From the NCBI GenBank assembly GCA_038363925.1, contig JAQQWL010000001.1, positions 434,001-498,000 of the forward strand: a stretch of 64,000 nucleotides of DNA, written 5' to 3'. The notes below the pieces were generated by a model. The model saw nothing but the letters and a program-made list of their open reading frames with translations, was not told where the DNA came from and did not search any database. Positions 33,289 to 42,460 of the stretch are shown here, piece by piece. Position numbers and translations under genes: made by a program. The stretch comes from Apiospora phragmitis (lineage: Eukaryota; Ascomycota; Sordariomycetes; Amphisphaeriales; Apiosporaceae). Numbering within the stretch: the stretch's first letter is position 1; each line of letters begins with the position of its first letter.

Positions 33289-33780
33289 CTACTTTTTACC
33301 CCAGTAGTCACCGATCTTTCTGATGTCGTCGATCAGAGCGGGCGGGTTGTCTAGGGCGGCAAAGTGTCCGCCGAAGTTATGATCTGCCACGCCGTTAGGT
33401 TTCGGAGATGCAAGAAGCCGAGAGGCAGCAAGGAAGAAAGAAAGAGTACGGAGGGCTTACAGGTGTGTGAGATCAGGTTCCCCACGAGAGCGATGATCTT
33501 TTTGGGCCAGAAACCGCCGTTGTACTTGAAACTGCTGTACAGTATAGGTGCATCGGCCCTTGCCCACGGGTGGTTCGGAGGTAGTTGCAAGGGAGTTCTT
33601 CCGAATTGTCATCTTGGCTAGCCTACATGGTTGCCGAGTATGACACAGCCATGGGTTGCCAATAAAGGCAACAATACGGCTCTGGGTATTTCTAATCACC
33701 CAAATAGGACGACTTCGCTACTATTACACTGGTCGGCACAACAGTGGGTAGATCCTCCGGTCCAGTCATGAAATCGCGAA
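33289..33780 (-). pseudogene. C-terminal relic of an epoxide hydrolase (alpha/beta hydrolase)
   Basis: Reading leftward, 'RDFMTGPEDLPTVVPTSVIV' (33780 down) matches the hydrolase strand that precedes the catalytic acid region. It is broken by stops around 33620-33690. Then comes 'ILYSSFKYNGGFWPKKIIAL' to 'ISHT', an intact GTAAGC...GCAG intron, and 'HNFGGHFAALDNPPALIDDI' ending 'YWGKK' with TAG at 33291-33289. 'GGHFAAL' carries the catalytic His of epoxide hydrolases. The N-terminal two thirds, with the nucleophile Asp and oxyanion motifs, are missing, and the M20 gene starts its own 3' end only 136 bases away. Confidence 0.6.
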
Positions 33781-33915
33781 GTTAATGGCAAGGCGTGTCA
33801 AGGATAAATGCCAATCCGACTCTGAGATAGTAATGCTTTATAGTAGGCTTCGCGGAGCCAACGAATCGCTATATTCCGACTACGTAATAGTAACAATGCC
33901 AAAAGCACGTCTGGC

Positions 33916-35644
33916 TCAAGGAAGGCCAGCTTCATCCATGTTACGTACAAGTGTACTAATCCATTTGACGGTGTTGGTATGAGCAAGCACACTGATATGC
34001 TCGTCAACTGTGTGGATGCCACCGAGACCTTCCTGCTTGGGGTCCCAACCGGCTTGGTATCGGAATATGTGTTTGGTTAGGTCCCAGTAGAAAAGGGTAT
34101 CTGTATTACCAGTACTTAATCCGGGTGCCATGATGATGTCCTTGTTGTATAAAGCCCGGGTTGTGCCAGACAGAACAGCATACGGTGTCAAGGAGCCCAC
34201 CTCAGTCGGGGTTACAGGCGCCGGCTTCAGAGGTCTTGAAGACTTCAGAGTCATTGATGAAGGCGTTTCGGCTTGATCATCAAAGGCATGGAGCGTGAGA
34301 TTGTACTTCTCCGTGACGGAAGAAGCCAGCTTGGCAATCTTAGCCTGCACGTCAAATGGGCTGTCGCCGACATTGACGCGGTGGTTGATGAGAGCTGTCG
34401 TCCGTTCGGGCAACGCATTCGATTTCACGCCCCCGTTGATTATGTCCACAGCCACCGAGGTCGTGAAAAGGTACTTGAACTCATCACTGAACTTTGCAAC
34501 CTCCCTGGCGAGCTTGTCTTTATTCTTGGTGCTGATGGTGGTGCCAGAACCAAGCAATTTCTTCCATTCGGGCGGGAACTCCGGACCGTGTGCAGCACCG
34601 CATTGGAGCAAGCCAAGGAAGGGATTCTCGGAGTGGAAATGGGGTTCGTATAGGTTGGCTTCGATCAAGGCAATGAACTCGGCCATGACACCGATACCGG
34701 TGTGAGCAGGGGGGATTGACGAGTGACCACCAGGCATCCGTACGGTGACCTCGACATCGATAGCACCCTTCTCACCCACCGCAGGTGTCGCAAATGTGGT
34801 CCCAAACGCCGTGGTGAGGCCTGCGCCTTCATCGACGATCATTGCAGCTCCATCCTTGCCATATCGTTCCAGGAGCTCAGCGGCGAGGTGGCCAGCACCT
34901 TCACCCCCCAGGGTCTCCTCATCGAAACCGAAGGACAGCACCAATGTCCTTTGGGGAACGAAACCGGCCTTTACAAGTAGCTCCACAGCTTCAAGTGTAC
35001 CAACGAGAAGGTTCTTGCAGTCGCTGGAACCACGACCCCAGATCGACTCGCCGTTCGTAGTAACCACTGAACGGTGGGTAGGTCCACTGTCCAATGGTAG
35101 CTTCGGCAACTGGAACCACATCCTGGTGTGCCATGAGGACAAGTGGCTTCAGGCTCTTGTTTGAGCCTTGCCAGGTATATAGAAGCCCATGGGTGTTGAT
35201 CTTGTCGAGCTTCAACGTCTTGTGCACCAAGGGGAACGTCTTCTCGAAGTAGGCAGACAGGTCATACATCGTATCCCAACGCGGATCCTCGCCGATCGGA
35301 CCCATGCCATCATACGACTGAGTTGGGATCTGGACAGCGCCTGACAGGCGAGAGATGGTCTCATTGCGAAAGGCAGATGAGTCCAAGTATTCCTCCATCT
35401 GGGTCAAGGCGCCAGTCTTGCGCTTTGGCAGCAGCGGGTCCACCTGAGGACATTGTGCAGAAAGAGGTAACGTATGCGGCTTCTCGCACTCCCGGTAGAG
35501 ACCAAAGACTCTATGAGTCCATAGCAGAGCAAGTACTGATAGCGACAAGATGGCCAAGAGGGGCACCCGAAGGCGCTTAGAGGTAGTGACGCGAGGATCC
35601 TGGGCAGAAGGCTGCACCAGGGGTAGCTTCTCGTAAGTTGCCAT
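33916..35644 (-). CDS. M20 family carboxypeptidase (Gly-X carboxypeptidase/CPS1-like), with a one-base frame break at 35054-35055
   Basis: Zinc metallopeptidase releasing C-terminal residues, probably vacuolar. A signal anchor lies at about 27-50 ('PLLAILSLSVLALLWTHRVF'). Metal ligands are seen in 'LMAHQDVVPV', 'GRGSSDCKN', 'FDEETLGG' (general base and ligand), 'IVDEGAG' and a late His in 'GGIHTVDEHI'. The dimerisation insert starts near 'KGAIDVEVTVRMPGG'. The coding sequence is uninterrupted by introns, but the frame moves by one base between 'YPPFSGYY' and 'GESIWGRG'. Removing one of the two T bases at 35054-35055 (plus strand) gives the family's continuous motif, and the span is 3n+1 long. 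Expected length is about 575 residues. Either the assembly has an extra base or the copy is newly inactivated. It is divergent from the P450 at 36.2 kb. Confidence 0.85.
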
Positions 35645-36186
35645 CTTTACCACCAATGCAAGACATATATTATGGCTTCTCGGAAAATGTTAAAGGGGAA
35701 GAATGGATGAGAACAGTGGCCATGATATAACTATCACTCTATCTCCTCCATGCCGTTATCGGTTCCGTATCGCATCATCGTATCATTACCTACAAGCATT
35801 CGGAACCAGGGGCAGGCCCCGCACCTAGGCTCAATGTGGCAGGTCGCAACCACCCCGATCTGCTGAAGCCGAAACCGAAAGAAACCCTCCATGATTGCTG
35901 CATTTCAAGGTCCAGTGGTATTTATATCAAGTATGGTGTGACATATATATTAGTTAAGTAAGTAATTCAAAGAATCATCCAGCCGCCCCCGTACCGCGTA
36001 CCCCACGGCCATCAGGCTGCAGCCTGCAGCGTGTCGCCTGGTGTCGCCTGCCGCTTGCCAGCCTGGGTACCTCTGATGCACGTCTCCCAATACATGGTAA
36101 GTATGTCAGCTAGTTGTGCCGAAATCAAAAGAGGCATGACTCTATCATACACGAATCGCCAATATTCCCCCCAGTCATCCATTAAG
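35645..36186. promoter_or_regulatory. Divergent promoter region between the M20 peptidase and P450 genes
   Basis: 542-bp head-to-head spacer that may co-regulate both genes. It includes short repeats of GTGTCGCCTG (36029-36050) and an A+T-rich stretch near 35935-35965. No specific factor site can be named. Confidence 0.35.
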
Positions 36187-38091
36187 ATGGCGTTCACAGA
36201 AGCCCTGTTCGTCGTTGGCACATTATTCTCACTGGTGCGGAGTACTCCACCATACCCTGGTCTGCGCTTGGCTAACCCGTAGCGTGCTCCTTCCAGGTGC
36301 TACTTGTGCTCAGTTACCAACTTGCGTCTCACCCCCTTAGGAACTACCCAGGACCTTTCCTCGCCAAGTTCATTGATGCATATGGAGGATACCATGCCGT
36401 GAAGAAGAGACTGCATCTCGCCACATATGATGGGCATCGCAAATATGGTAAGGTCCTTCGCATTCTCCTTAGATGCATCAATACTTAGCAGCTTGGCTTG
36501 AACAGGTCCGGTGTTCAGGCCAGCACCCAATCGCTTGGTATTCAACACAGTGGCAGCATACAATGGTGAGAATTTCCATTGGAAACCTTGCGAGAGGTTG
36601 GGGCTGGCAGTATTGACAATTGTCCCAGATTTCTATCTGAATCCCTCAACCAACAAGGCACAGATCTACCGGCACTCACAGTTCAATCCCCAGCATAACA
36701 TATTCGGCTCCTTGGACAAGGAGCGCCATCGACAGAAGCGCAAAGTCTATGGGCGGATGCTTTCCGAGCGCTCATTGCGTATCTTCGAACCCACCATGAT
36801 CGGCGAAATCGAGACCTTTCTCAACCAGCTGGTCGGTTCTGGTGGAGAGCCTGTCAATATGACGCCGATGTGCGAGTGTCTGACTGCAGACGTTGCTGGA
36901 GAGCTCGCCTTTGGGCAGCCATTGCATACACAGACCGAGACTACCAACCGCGTCTTCCCCCGCGCCATGCTCTCCATGAACTTCCTTGTCAGTCTTTTCA
37001 GTAAGTGACGCCGCCCATCCTTCCTGGGGGTCATCCTGAGCACAGAAAATGGCGCCTTCTGACTCTTGAAAGTGACCTGGCCGGCCCTCTCAACCACTTG
37101 GCCACTTCTTCGTCGGCTCAACCAGAGAAATGGTGCCGTCTTTTCGTCAGTGATAGAGAGGATAATCGCAGCTCGTATGAAGCTTCCGCGAGACGCCAGG
37201 CATGATTTCTATTCCATATGCGCAGACAGCACATACAGTGAGGAAGAGGGCCTTGGCCAAAGTGAATTATGGGCGGAAGCTGTCTTCATTCTACCGGCCG
37301 GTGCGTTATTCCCCTTTCCTAGGTCTTCATGCAACGTTACCTGCATGGGCTCTGGAACTTCTTGGTCATTAATGGCCGCCTTTTCACTTACGTTCCCCTT
37401 ACTAGGTGGGACTACCTTGAAAGCTGCACTGAGTGCCGTTTTCTTCTACTTGTCACACAATCCCGACTCTTACCGTAAACTCGCTACCGAGATTCGGACA
37501 AGATTCTCCTTAGGCAGCGATATACAGAGTGGGCCACAACTTTCTGAGTGCAAATACTTGCGTGCTATGATCGACGAGTCCATGCGCCTGTCGCCGCCCT
37601 TCCTCGGAACCTTCTGGCGCGAGCAACATGCTTCTTCCACAGAGCCCTTGGTCGTCGACGGGCGCGTGATACCCGCCGGCATCACTGTGGGTGTGAACCT
37701 GTACTGCCTGATGCACAACGAGGCCTACTTCTCCGACGCCTTCAGTTTCAAGCCCGAACGATGGCTTGCACCGGAGGAGGGCGAGGATGCGAGCGGAGAG
37801 AAGGAGCAGGAAGCGGGTCGCGCGACGATGCGAAAGGCCTTTGCCCCTTTTTCTCTCGGCGAGGCGAGCTGCCTCGGAAAGGGCATGGCTTACCTTAAGA
37901 TCAGCCTGACGTTGGCAAAGACCTTGTGGTGCTTCGACTTCGAAAAGGCGCCTGGGGAGCTGGGTAGGGTCGGTGAGGGACACGCAGGAATGAAAGATGA
38001 CGCCAGACGCAGGGCTGGCGAGTATCGGCTGTTCGATATTTCCACGGCCGACCATGACGGTCCATATCTCGTGTTCCGGCGCCGTGCCTAG
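36187..38091 (+). CDS. Cytochrome P450 monooxygenase (benzoate-4-hydroxylase/trichothecene-type clan), six exons
   Basis: 514 residues from exons 36187-36234, 36297-36447, 36506-36565, 36629-37000, 37073-37300 and 37406-38091. An N-terminal membrane anchor comes first. 'NYPGPFLAKF' is the proline-rich hinge and 'HRKYGPVFRPAPNRL' follows. The I helix is 'ILPAGGTTLKAAL', ExxR is 'DESMRLSPP' and the PERW motif is 'FKPERWLAP'. The haem loop 'APFSLGEASCLGKG' has its Cys near residue 442. One splice choice matters: after exon 4 the nearest CAG acceptor (37043-37045) leads into TGA at 37060-37062. The next acceptor, AAG at 37070-37072, has a CTGAC branch just upstream, keeps frame and avoids the stop. 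The substrate is unknown. It is divergent from the M20 peptidase. Confidence 0.9.
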
Positions 38092-39405
38092 ATTATGTGT
38101 TGTAACGCTCACTTAGCAGCCAAGACCTACCGGCTAGAAGACCCCGCAGTCTCAAAGCGCCTCCGATCTAATAAGGTTGCAAGGTTACTGCCGATGCCCC
38201 CCACGTGGTTGAACTGGGTATCTGTTACTCTGTAAGTAGTGATAGAAAACGTCTACCTGCTTTGCTAGAATGCCTGTAAAAAGAACAAAATCCAATTGAA
38301 TTGAACATACATTTTTATATGTTAACATGCTAATAATAGCTTGCCTTAGTACATACCTACTTCTAATACTTCGAAGCTAGTCCTGCGTACCCCCGCTTTT
38401 CGGCCTGAAGGGTCTTCAAAAGCCAAAGTGACTTACAGCTCCTTCCCCGAACCAAAGCCTGGGCTACCTTAAGAGGAAGAGCTGCTGCATAATGTCGAGA
38501 ATCAAAACCCGCAACTGCCTTACTCAAGAATACATTTGTGCGTGTAATAACCAGAATGGCGGATTTGGTTGAGGCTCACAGTCACCTCACCCGAGTCACT
38601 CCGACCAAATTGCAATGTGCCGCCTGAGTGAGCCAAAGGGCGAGCAAATTTCCTGGGACGCAAGCTGCCCTAACAATCCAAATACCCAAGTTCAAGATGC
38701 TTCAAAGCTACCATTAAACCTCTCAACCTTCGTATCCAGTAAAGTCATCTTGGCTTTACCCCATGGCTCAGATGGCTTTTTCCCCGTTGACCTTGACTTC
38801 CTCTTGAAAAGTGCGCCCAGCAACACCAGCAGCCGGCGGATGGTGATCCATACCAAGTCACATCTAGTCCGTCGTCAACACACGCAAGGCCGCGCCGACT
38901 TGAAGAGGGAGAGGAAAGAGAGGAATTATTCGTGCATCTCATCAATAGCACGGTTCCCGGTGCGCTGCGCTCTTTGTTCTAATTATTCCCATCCTTCTTC
39001 CCATTCTGTTCCGAACAAGTCCCATGTCTTGATTGTCTTTCATCAAGAGGCCTTGTCCACCTCCGTACCCCTTGTTGCCCGGCGCAACTTTCCCACAAAG
39101 ACCTTGTTCACGAAAAGTCCAGCAACACGCACGCCGCAACATCATATCCTCTCGCATCCGACAAACCTTCGATATCCCTTGGAATATAAAAGGCCTGTGT
39201 CTGGTCTCCTCAACGACTGCTGCGGGGGGTTACCCTATACCTTTGTCTTCCAAGTCAAGGGACCCAGGCACCTGAACACACGAGAACAACCACAAGTCCA
39301 CCAACGATAGATACACCCACACGCTTCTTAACTTTCTTTCTCTCCTTCTTTTATTCCTACTCATACCTTACCCAAAGCCAAGCAAACAAGAGGAACGCGG
39401 GCGAG
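38092..39405. other. Intergenic region of 1.3 kb and leader of the 39.4-kb gene
   Basis: 3' flank of the P450, drifted A+T-rich sequence to about 38400, then C/T-rich leader-like sequence. A frame at 38615-39310 is a reading of this leader with no motif. A TATA-like element at 39185 is listed separately. Confidence 0.5.
39185..39192 (+). promoter_or_regulatory. TATA box candidate for the 39.4-kb gene
   Basis: TATAAAAG, a full match to the eukaryotic TATA element, lies 214 bases before the ATG at 39406. It is followed by a CT-rich, purine-poor leader ending in TTTCTTTCTCTCC. Confidence 0.45.
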
Positions 39406-39723
39406 ATGGTTACCTGCCGTATCCCCGTAATCTTCTATACCGGGTGTGGCTGCACCGTTCTCGACGAGTCCCGAGACCCCAAGCAGCACCAGTGGCCCGG
39501 ACACACTTGCACCAAGGCTTGCCCCCCTTTCGACATTGACTTCCGCCCCGGCCTCTGCGAGGGGGCCAGAAGCAAGATCCTGTTCAATGACGACCTGGGT
39601 TCCGACTGCCCCGTCGCCGCCGCCGCGTGCCCTCTGAATGCCGAAGAGGGGATGCCGTCGGGACCCAACGAGCAAGCCCCGAAGAAGCAAGCCCTTCACC
39701 AACCTGGAAGCCTGGCAGTCTGA
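39406..39723 (+). CDS. Small cysteine-rich protein without signal peptide, function unknown
   Basis: 105 residues with eight cysteines (at about 4, 14, 16, 35, 39, 51, 68 and 75), including 'YTGCGCTVLD' and 'GHTCTKACPPFD'. The N-terminus 'MVTCRIPVIFYTG' is short and not a convincing signal peptide, so it would be cytosolic or non-classically exported. The end is Pro/Gln-rich. It has a well-formed leader and TATA box. Codon third positions are G/C-rich in this frame, which supports coding. The CxC and CxxxC spacing could bind metal. I recognise no family. Confidence 0.55.
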   Translation: MVTCRIPVIFYTGCGCTVLDESRDPKQHQWPGHTCTKACPPFDIDFRPGLCEGARSKILFNDDLGSDCPVAAAACPLNAEEGMPSGPNEQAPKKQALHQPGSLAV

Positions 39724-40935
39724 AGGACCAAGGAGAGAGTAACAAGGAGCCATGAAACCGTCCCGAGGAACCCTAGAGGATTATGATTAGTCGTGCCCGC
39801 TCGACATGCATGGGATTCAGACTGTATGTAGTAGTTTATGGAAGGCACATACAGGTTGAGAGCATGACCAAGAACAACGAAGGCCGCACACGACATGCCG
39901 ACAGTTACTAAACTGCCTATCCTATCAATTCATAAATTGATTTTACCTCCAAATCATCATTCGTCTTTCATTGTTCAAATTTCCATCGATATGGACTTTG
40001 TGATATCCGACCGAGATAGAAGAGCTGTTGCGTGATGCCGCTTTGCGGAAAACTTCTCGAATTCGCCTAGTAGCTCTCTCAATTCTCATTGTAGAGAGTT
40101 CTTGTTTGAGATTCACCGTATCTCGGTTCGATTTTTGCCACACTTTCAACCGCGTCCTCTTTTGAATTCCTTCCAGGGACACCTGGAGTAGCTGCCTTAC
40201 TCTCGGTGAGGTGAAACCAACATAGGCCTACCTCGTTCTGACATACACTAGAGCTCTTCCCGGCATAATTGCATTACGCAACATATATGCTATGGAATCG
40301 GATGCGCAGCCAAAAGTTCAGAATCCCCATTGTTGGAATGCTGGGGTTTGAACTGCGCCAAACGCAAGACCTCGCTGTATCTAGAGGTTCCTGCGTCTTC
40401 CAATGAACGGACTTCTTCTTTGATTAATACGAGGATATGAAACTGTACAGTTTGGGACGAGTCTCGTGACCTTTACTTGATCTGGTTGAAAAAGCGAGAG
40501 GTTTCAAGAAGCCACTTTCGCAATAGGGGTGGGTGGCATGTATTGTTGCGGCTGGGACGGGCCAGTTTATGGCAGAGGGGGCCGCCATCGTTATCGTTGT
40601 CACCTTCTTCTGTGACCTCGGCGACAATCACACGCTTGACGCGAGATCCCGCGCCTTTTTCTGGGTCTGGATTGAATAGTGAATTAGTTTATATGCTTGG
40701 TAAGATCGTCTGGATATGACAAGATAGGTAACGATGATGGGAATGGCTGGATAAGAAGCAGATGTAAACCCTATGAAGGTTCATCTTACGCTGTGATGCG
40801 TAACGCATCATCATCCACCGCCACAACTTCACTCTTTCGGGGCGGGGTTCTCGACAATGACACCAGGCCGCGGGTCACCTCGAATATGGTAACCCTCGGC
40901 AGTTCCATGACAGGGGTGGTTGTAGGCCATACCGT
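39724..40935. other. Spacer without a supported gene
   Basis: A minus-strand frame at 39943-40182 encodes a basic, helix-prone 79-residue peptide ('RIERATRRIREVFRKAA') that might be a fragment, but no family is evident. The rest shows no coding pattern. Confidence 0.45.
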
Positions 40936-41600
40936 CTATCCCGGAGTCCATTCTATGCACTTGCGAGAGTTCCTCCGGCAAATTCGTGAGCGTGAAGTCA
41001 TCGTCGTCGTTGTGGCTTGGTTGTCCCGTATCTGGCGCCGAACGACAGTGGCGATCTTTCGCCGATCGCTGAACACGGCGATGTATTTCGTCATGTAGGC
41101 TCGCGAGCGGCCCATGATCCTTGCGCCGAAGAGCTTGTCTATCAAGGGATGTAGTATAGGGATTGACTACGCGATCACGATGATGCCCCCTTCGAAGCTA
41201 GAAAGCAGTCAAGAAAATTATCAGAACATAATTTCTTCAGCGGGTGAGGTTCGCAAAGATTCTGGTTGCTCACAGTGTCCATAACTGCAATTCGGCATTG
41301 GCATCTGATGGATAACCGTCTCCCTATTAGCTTCCCTTCTCATCGGTATATATAAGAGAAAGGAAGAGACCGCGAGGTAGGTTGGCTCGCAATATACGTA
41401 CAGGTAAAATCGGGGTCAAGGAGGAGAGGGATGTGGGTGGTCTTGTACGTGGCAACTGCGCCCGACCCTGATGTGTCGTAAAATTAGTGACGGTCCGAAC
41501 CTAAGCGGGCTCGTTCGTTCGCGGTAAAGTGACTGCGCCATTCTTGCTTACACAATACCACAGCCCAGAGCGACCGAGAGTGCGAATTTCTTCTTCCCAG

Positions 41601-41626
41601 GCATCTGCAGGTGGCATCTGCAGGTG
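41601..41626. repeat. Perfect 13-bp tandem duplication inside the dead receptor gene
   Basis: gcatctgcaggtg is present twice, at 41601-41613 and 41614-41626. Removing one copy restores a continuous 'LYHLQMPGKKKFALS' reading on the minus strand, so it is a frame-breaking slippage event. Confidence 0.85.
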
Positions 41627-41723
41627 ATAAAGAACAATCGCAGGATACGCGGCGAGGTAGAAGTCGGCAAACGCAGAGATTGCTGCGTCAAGTTAGTACC
41701 ACTGATGCGAGCGCATTCGACAA

Positions 41724-41737
41724 CCCCCCCCCCCCCC
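41724..41737. repeat. Run of 14 C
   Basis: Uninterrupted C14 within the dead receptor gene, in or near an intron of the former gene. Its length is prone to assembly error. Confidence 0.85.
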
Positions 41738-42460
41738 GCGATCGACTGAAGTTTGGAAGACAGGTGGAAAGAGAATCGAGGAAGGACATACATCCACCAA
41801 AGAGGAAGTACCTGACTTGTATCTGCATAGGGACGCACATCCCCCTCGGCTTCTGCGTCTGAACGGGGTCGAACATCTCGCACTTTTCGGCGAGATCCCC
41901 GATGAGGAAACCCATCGTGCCGAATTGGGCCAACTGCACAGCTACTCCCATGAACTATAAGAACCAGAAGTGAAGCCGGCTCGGCAGCAGGAGACGAACC
42001 AGCAGCGAAATGACGGCCAGTTTGGGCACCGCGAAGGACAACAGGCCGGGAAAGAAGGCAGCGAATGTCCAGGCGGCAGCAGCGGATTGGTCTTCGGGCG
42101 ACAAGGAGTTTAGATGTCGCCCAAGCCCACGGGAGACGGCTTTGGTGGCGAGTCCACACGCCGCGATGCTGTTGATCTATGCCGGTTTAGCTGTGTTTCT
42201 GGCCTAGGTAAGCCAGCTGGAGGGAGGGTGGGCATGACCACGATGATCTATATACCCCCTCGCAATTGGAAGGAACTTACCATGGAGAAAATGGTGAGGT
42301 AGTCGTCGCTCCGAAGCCTGCGCTGCACAAAGCCTCTCACGTAAAGCCTGCCAGTGGTGAATATGAAGGCAATACCAGTAACGATCCAGATGGTTATCAG
42401 CGTCCTGGTACCTTTATCCTCGGACGCTTTCTAACCCCTTCCGGGTCCACCATCGTACAT

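Larger units (their letters stand above)
40936..42460 (-). pseudogene. Dead PTH11-like (SAT4/fungal rhodopsin fold) membrane receptor gene
   Basis: A seven-helix fungal receptor-type protein is recognisable from right to left. Helix 1 is 'TLITIWIVTGIAFIFTTGRL' with 'RRLRSDDYLTIFSM' and an intact GTAAGT intron. Next come 'GRHLNSLSPEDQSAAAAW', 'FAAFFPGLLSFAVPKLAVI' and 'SRLHFWFL'. A TAG at 41957-41955 sits where Trp fits, followed by 'FMGVAVQLAQFGTMGFL' and 'EKCEMFDP'. An exon with 'FADFYLAAYPAIVLYHLQM' follows, then a 13-bp tandem duplication that breaks the frame, then 'KKKFALSVALGCGIV', a donor, and a final part 'FEGGIIVIA', TAG (41169-41167), 'SIPILHPLIDKLFG' and a basic tail. Another TAG lies at 42179-42177. 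The family motif order is complete, so the whole gene was once here. Confidence 0.75.

Noticed and set aside
37046..37062. Second P450 as a pseudogene because of TGA at 37060-37062
   Set aside because: A downstream AAG acceptor at 37070-37072 with a good branch site removes the stop and keeps the frame.
38615..39310. 231-codon plus-strand frame
   Set aside because: Reads through a CT-rich leader and a TATA box; no motif or codon bias.
39943..40182. 79-residue basic minus-strand frame
   Set aside because: Helix-prone, but no family, splice or promoter support.
41548..42159. 203-codon minus-strand frame as a gene
   Set aside because: Different frame from the receptor relic; it only exists because the relic lies there.
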